In this document: positions 61,201-64,000 of the stretch, piece by piece
How positions within the stretch are numbered: the first letter of the stretch is position 1
How the letters are laid out: every line of letters starts with the position of its first letter
Source of the DNA: Canna indica
Taxonomy: Eukaryota > Streptophyta > Magnoliopsida > Zingiberales > Cannaceae
Length of the DNA stretch: 64,000 bases
Assembly: GCA_034359265.1 (NCBI GenBank)
Contig: CP136895.1
Span: forward strand, 42,364,001-42,428,000
Direction: 5' to 3'
Notes under the pieces: model-generated
What the model saw: only the letters and a program-made list of their open reading frames with translations
Database searches by the model: none
What the model was told of the DNA's origin: nothing
Translations under genes and position numbers: made by a program

Positions 61201-62352
61201 ATTTCCACCCGAAGAAATTGTTTCTAACAATAAAAGTTTAACTTAATAGAAAACAAGAACAGAAGAAAATTATGAGGATTCGCCTGAAAAGATACTTGAG
61301 AAGAGATTAGATTCCACGCTGCCACGTGCCATGAACTCATATACTAAAACTCGATTCTCGCCTTCGCAGCAGTAACCAATAAGTTTGACCAAATTTGGGT
61401 GAGAAAGTTGCCCAAGGAATATGACCTCAGCCTACAAGTAAGCATAAAACTTCACGTCACGTAGAACAGTTCGTATCACAGTGATCAAATCAAAGAGATA
61501 AAAAAATGTTGATTACCAGCCATTCTCTGTGACCTTGATGACTATTATCACCATCATGGACCTTCACAGCTACTTGAAGAGGTTGCTGGAATCCCTCCCT
61601 GAGGTCTTCAGTGATGAAACCTTTATAAACTCTACCAAATCCACCAACACCTAAAACATTATCCTGCCTAAAATTGCCTGTAATTGTCTTGAGTTCATTG
61701 AAAGTGAATGCTACAAGGGGGTTTGTTGCTGTATCACGTCGCAGGTCCTCCACTTCCTCTGGGTTTGAAGGAAGCCTGCTATCTTCCTTTTCTTTATCTC
61801 TCATAACATGACTCTGGAACTTTGGAGATTCTGTTGGTAGATGGAATAGTTAGGTAAAAATCCTTATATATATTGGCTTCATAATTAATCCAAGTGGTAG
61901 ACTTCATACCAAGAACTGCAAGAATAGTTTGATTATACGTATAGATATTTGCCTTAAATATCAATAACTAGCCGGAGGGAGATGAATACTTGCTTTATTT
62001 GTGTGCAAAATCATCAGTAAGCAAATCTTTTAGTAAATCAAAAACAAGTTTGTAAAATCTGAAAGAAAAAGCATCTCTATTCCTGTTCCTTGTTGCAAAA
62101 GGGCCGAAGAGAAATAAAAAGATCCTATAATTGGAAGAAAATGCAAATTTTCACTGGAAAGACAAAAGTCAAGCTCTTATAAGTTATAAGAGTTGTTATC
62201 ATAAAATCAGGTGATTACAACAAAGGATCAACAATCTTACTTATACTAACTTTAGATAACATGAAGGGAGAAAGACTTGCGATCGCACCTGGTTTTGCAT
62301 TGGATGACATTCTATAGATGGATGATGTCCCACTGATCCAGCAATTTCCCAT
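52295..62352 (-). CDS. PBL16: Receptor-like cytoplasmic kinase, RLCK-VII, PBL16-like
   Basis: Intact host gene. Six minus-strand exons join in phase: 62352-62289, 61830-61517, 61431-61296, 53491-53355, 53156-53033 and 52635-52295, giving 371 aa. All junctions are GT-AG. The start MGNCW is a typical N-myristoylation/palmitoylation signal, so the protein should sit at the plasma membrane. Kinase landmarks: Gly-rich loop G82-V89, ATP lysine K111, catalytic loop YRDFKTSN with D207, DFG at 225-227 and APE at 252-254. An [14 protein letters not shown] stretch precedes the kinase domain. RLCK-VII kinases relay signals from immune and developmental receptors. From memory the closest match is Arabidopsis PBL16; subgroup assignment is less certain than the family. 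Intron 3 is 7.8 kb because of transposon insertion. Confidence 0.93.
53725..53846 (+). repeat. 5' LTR of copia F
   Basis: About 122 bp, unusually short for copia. It ends just before the TGGTATCAGAGCC primer site. It shares ACTAAAGTGTAAAT and TTTCTCCCCTA with the 3' LTR. Confidence 0.85.
53847..53859 (+). other. Primer-binding site of copia F
   Basis: TGGTATCAGAGCC, complementary to plant initiator tRNA-Met, directly after the LTR end. Confidence 0.9.
54242..54330 (+). repeat. 37-bp tandem repeat in copia F leader
   Basis: About 2.4 copies of a unit containing TGGATTTCTGTCTGCACGCG and TAGGATTTGTTCATGTA. Lies in the untranslated leader or start of gag. Confidence 0.85.
54442..56796 (+). mobile_element. 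Chromovirus solo LTR nested in copia F
   Basis: Starts TGTAGCGCGCCGGACCC and ends GGGGTGTGACA, 2355 bp. It matches the layout of the element-B LTR on the opposite strand: for example, a segment near 56011-56085 corresponds to the reverse complement of 13530-13615. Diverged, so a related family rather than the same one. No internal genes. A matching 5-bp target duplication is not evident (TTTGG left, CCAAC right). Confidence 0.8.
57090..60281 (+). pseudogene. Copia F gag-pol, decayed
   Basis: Plus strand. Gag ends with a zinc knuckle at about 57713-57755 ([14 protein letters not shown] fits C-x2-C-x4-H-x4-C). Protease keeps L-D-S-G near 58013. The integrase zinc-binding H-H-C-C segment is at 58380-58490, with part of the core to 58650, then integrase C-terminal sequence at 58860-59393. 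RT is at 59487-60281, with [13 protein letters not shown] and the YVDDV active site near 60170-60185. Stops and frame changes occur at many points. Domain order PR-INT-RT confirms copia. Confidence 0.88.
60282..61075 (+). pseudogene. Copia F RNase H, decayed
   Basis: Continuation of pol: a 60373-60624 block resembling the RT-RNase H connection, then CDADW near 60640-60655 and a SDNKT segment near 60870 that fits the RNase H catalytic and C-terminal signatures. It stops before the polypurine tract at 61079. Confidence 0.75.
61090..61208 (+). repeat. 3' LTR of copia F
   Basis: Pairs with 53725-53846 with about 20 differences by eye. Exon 3 of the kinase ends 88 bp further on (61296). Confidence 0.8.
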
Positions 62353-62700
62353 TAATTCCTCTAGTTCAAAAACTATCAACACAAGTGATCACCAGCACAA
62401 GATTAGCAGCAACACCTGAGAGATGAACTGAGAAGATCCTCGTAGAATATGGTACCCATAACTGGTGGGTTTAAGATAGGGAGGGGAGAAGGCAAAGATT
62501 AAGCGAACTTAACATCTAAAGAAGCGTTTGAGCTGAAGTTTCAGTAACTAAAAATGGGACTCAGCCTTGGTGTATTTTCTGATCGATCGTGTGTAGGGTG
62601 AGGGGAAGTAGATACCAAGAAAAGGGATTGGGACTAGTGCTCTTTTTATGGCTGCTTGACTCGCTTTCAGCTTTATTTGAGCTTGTGTATCATCTCATCT
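62353..62700 (-). promoter_or_regulatory. Presumed 5' UTR and promoter of the kinase gene
   Basis: Upstream of the MGNCW start. A TATA-like CATAAAAAG on the minus strand lies near 62641-62650, about 290 bp before the ATG; this is weak evidence. No upstream coding exon is needed, because exon 1 begins with its own ATG in phase. Confidence 0.4.
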
Positions 62701-64000
62701 TGCCGGGAAGTGGAGCAGAGTGGGTTGGACTTTTTTCCCTTGGTCTATTGCTCTTAATGATGAGATGAGAGCTGTGTAGGAGTGAGTGCCAGAGTGGGAT
62801 TGTGGTGGTGGCCCAACCACTGTCATCCATGTTACTCGAGCTGGTCGGTAGTGGAGTTTGAGCTAGCAAAGGTTGCCTTTGAACTTGACGAAGCCTTCGG
62901 TTAATGTTTTAATTAAATTCGGACCGCTCTCTGGACCGGTTGGAGATTGGTTCCCGGTCCAGTTGATCTGGACTAGAATGATCGAAACAGGTTCAGTCAA
63001 ATTAAATTTTCAGATAAATTGATTCGGATTTTACAACATTTGATCGGTTTGGGATGAGACCGGACCAGTTAAGGCTCGAATGGGAGTTTGTGCCAATTCT
63101 CGATCGTATAAGAAAAAAAAAAGGGCGCTTTTTTATATATGATTTTTTGGATAAGTATTTTAAAAAGTAATCATATTTATAAATTTAACCAAAATTAGTC
63201 AAAAAAAATATTTTTTTGACAAAGATTATCCTCGTTAAATCATTAATACTTGACTCGTATGATGAAAAAATATATCTATTTCAATAACCCGTCTAGGTGT
63301 CGATAACCCGAGATAATCCGTTCTTATGCCAATAAATAATAGACAATGACAACGCACTTCATCTTGGATGTCAACAACCCAGGACGACCCGGAAACACTC
63401 TGTTCATATGCCAACAACAACTCAACAAGGGATAAAGATAACACACCTCGCTTTGGATGTCAACAACTCAGGACAATCTGAAGAACTCATCCATGGTGTC
63501 GACAACTTGGGATAACCCACAATGGAGTCAACAACCCAGGACAAATTAATACAAAACAAGTAGCACTCATACTTATGTTGCTTGTGTGATTTTTGTTTGC
63601 ATTCAAATCTATTATATAAAAAAGAGGAGAATCTGGTTCATGTGAAAGATGATTGCGGGATTCTAAAAATGAATCGATAAAATCGCGACGCGAGATAGCA
63701 CATTGATCGGTGAGAGGTGGGGATGGGGGAGTAGCGAGAGGCGACTACCAATGATGAATTCGACGAAGAGAAAGAATAAGAGAGAGAGACATATGAGCTG
63801 GAGACGAAAGAAAAAGAGAAGATGACGAAGATAAATGATATTTTTGTTCAATTATATAAAATTTGAATTATATCACAAATCACTATAAAACTCCTATCAT
63901 CAAAAGGGTCCGTCCACGTAATTTCCGTAAAAAAAAAAGAGCCATTGAATTACTTTAGTTTTCGATCAAAAGCCCGGATAGGAATTTGTGCCAGTAATTA
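62700..64000. other. Upstream flank, no gene seen
   Basis: Mixed sequence without a convincing frame. 63100-63240 is AT-rich; 63285-63550 holds a diverged tandem repeat (next entry). The right end is purine-rich and unremarkable. Confidence 0.5.
63285..63550. repeat. Diverged 90-bp tandem repeat
   Basis: GGATGTCAACAAC recurs at 63366 and 63455, with related words at 63290, 63500 and 63528 (TCAACAACCCAGGACAA). The main period is about 90 bp, 2.5 to 3 copies. Origin unknown. Confidence 0.65.

Larger units (their letters stand above)
53725..61208 (+). mobile_element. Copia element F in the kinase intron
   Basis: Short related LTRs flank it: 53725-53846 (starts TGTTAAGGGACC, ends TTCCACA) and about 61090-61208 (starts TATTAAGGACC). 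A primer site TGGTATCAGAGCC is at 53847-53859 and a polypurine tract TTGAGGGTGAG at about 61079-61089. The two LTRs differ at many positions, so it is fairly old. A clear target duplication was not found. It carries a nested 2.36-kb solo LTR at 54442-56796. Confidence 0.85.
53492..61295 (-). other. Intron 3 of the kinase gene, inflated by nested retroelements
   Basis: Donor GTATCT after exon 3 (61296) and acceptor TTATGCAG before exon 4 (53491). Without the inserted copia (53725-61208) it would be about 320 bp. The insertion lies in antisense to the gene and the splice sites are untouched. Confidence 0.9.

Noticed and set aside
61490..61804. Kinase start at the internal ATG 61804
   Set aside because: Exon 1 at 62352-62289 supplies MGNCW, joins in phase through GT-AG sites and gives the expected RLCK-VII N-terminus.

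Overview
This is a repeat-rich stretch of a flowering-plant nuclear genome. I see one convincing host gene; nearly everything else is transposable elements, many nested inside each other and most of them decayed. I infer a plant from the element types (Tekay-like chromovirus, Sirevirus, Tat-like gypsy, CACTA), the spliced RLCK-VII protein kinase and the plant initiator-tRNA-Met primer sites. I cannot name the species.

Layout. 1-24224 is a nest of at least four elements. Minus-strand gypsy element A runs off the left edge. Its roughly 2.7 kb LTR appears to be split twice: by CACTA-1 (4693-11300, target duplication TTG) and by a full-length minus-strand chromovirus, element B (12811-23692, target duplication GAGGA). 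The integrase of B is itself split by a Sirevirus-type solo LTR (16011-17744, target duplication CCTCG). 24345-29850 is the 3' half of a plus-strand Sirevirus-like copia element: integrase, RT and RNase H remnants, an env-like ORF, two polypurine tracts and a 3' LTR. 29850-30209 is a fragment of another LTR family, entered at 30210 by CACTA-3 (diverged, truncated near 35310). 35313-38446 is a mosaic of minus-strand Tat-like gypsy and LTR pieces. 40147-43330 is a decayed plus-strand copia. 44218-51338 is CACTA-2 (target duplication GTA), the same family as CACTA-1 in the opposite orientation. 52295-62352 is a six-exon minus-strand kinase gene encoding 371 aa, closest to Arabidopsis PBL16 as I remember it. 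Its third intron has grown to 7.8 kb by insertion of an antisense copia element that itself contains a 2.36 kb chromovirus solo LTR. 62353-64000 is the upstream flank.

How the parts relate. The CACTA copies carry a TNP2-type transposase followed by a spliced Transposase_24-type gene, bounded by CACTACTAGAA ends with dense subterminal GCAACGGC or GCCACGGC repeats. CACTA-1 and CACTA-2 share a premature stop in TNP2, which suggests an already defective element was amplified in trans.

The least explained signal is a roughly 180-nt hairpin just upstream of TNP2 in all three CACTA copies. Its two arms change together in the diverged copy. I found no CRISPR array, tRNA or rRNA gene, and no bacterial-type operon.
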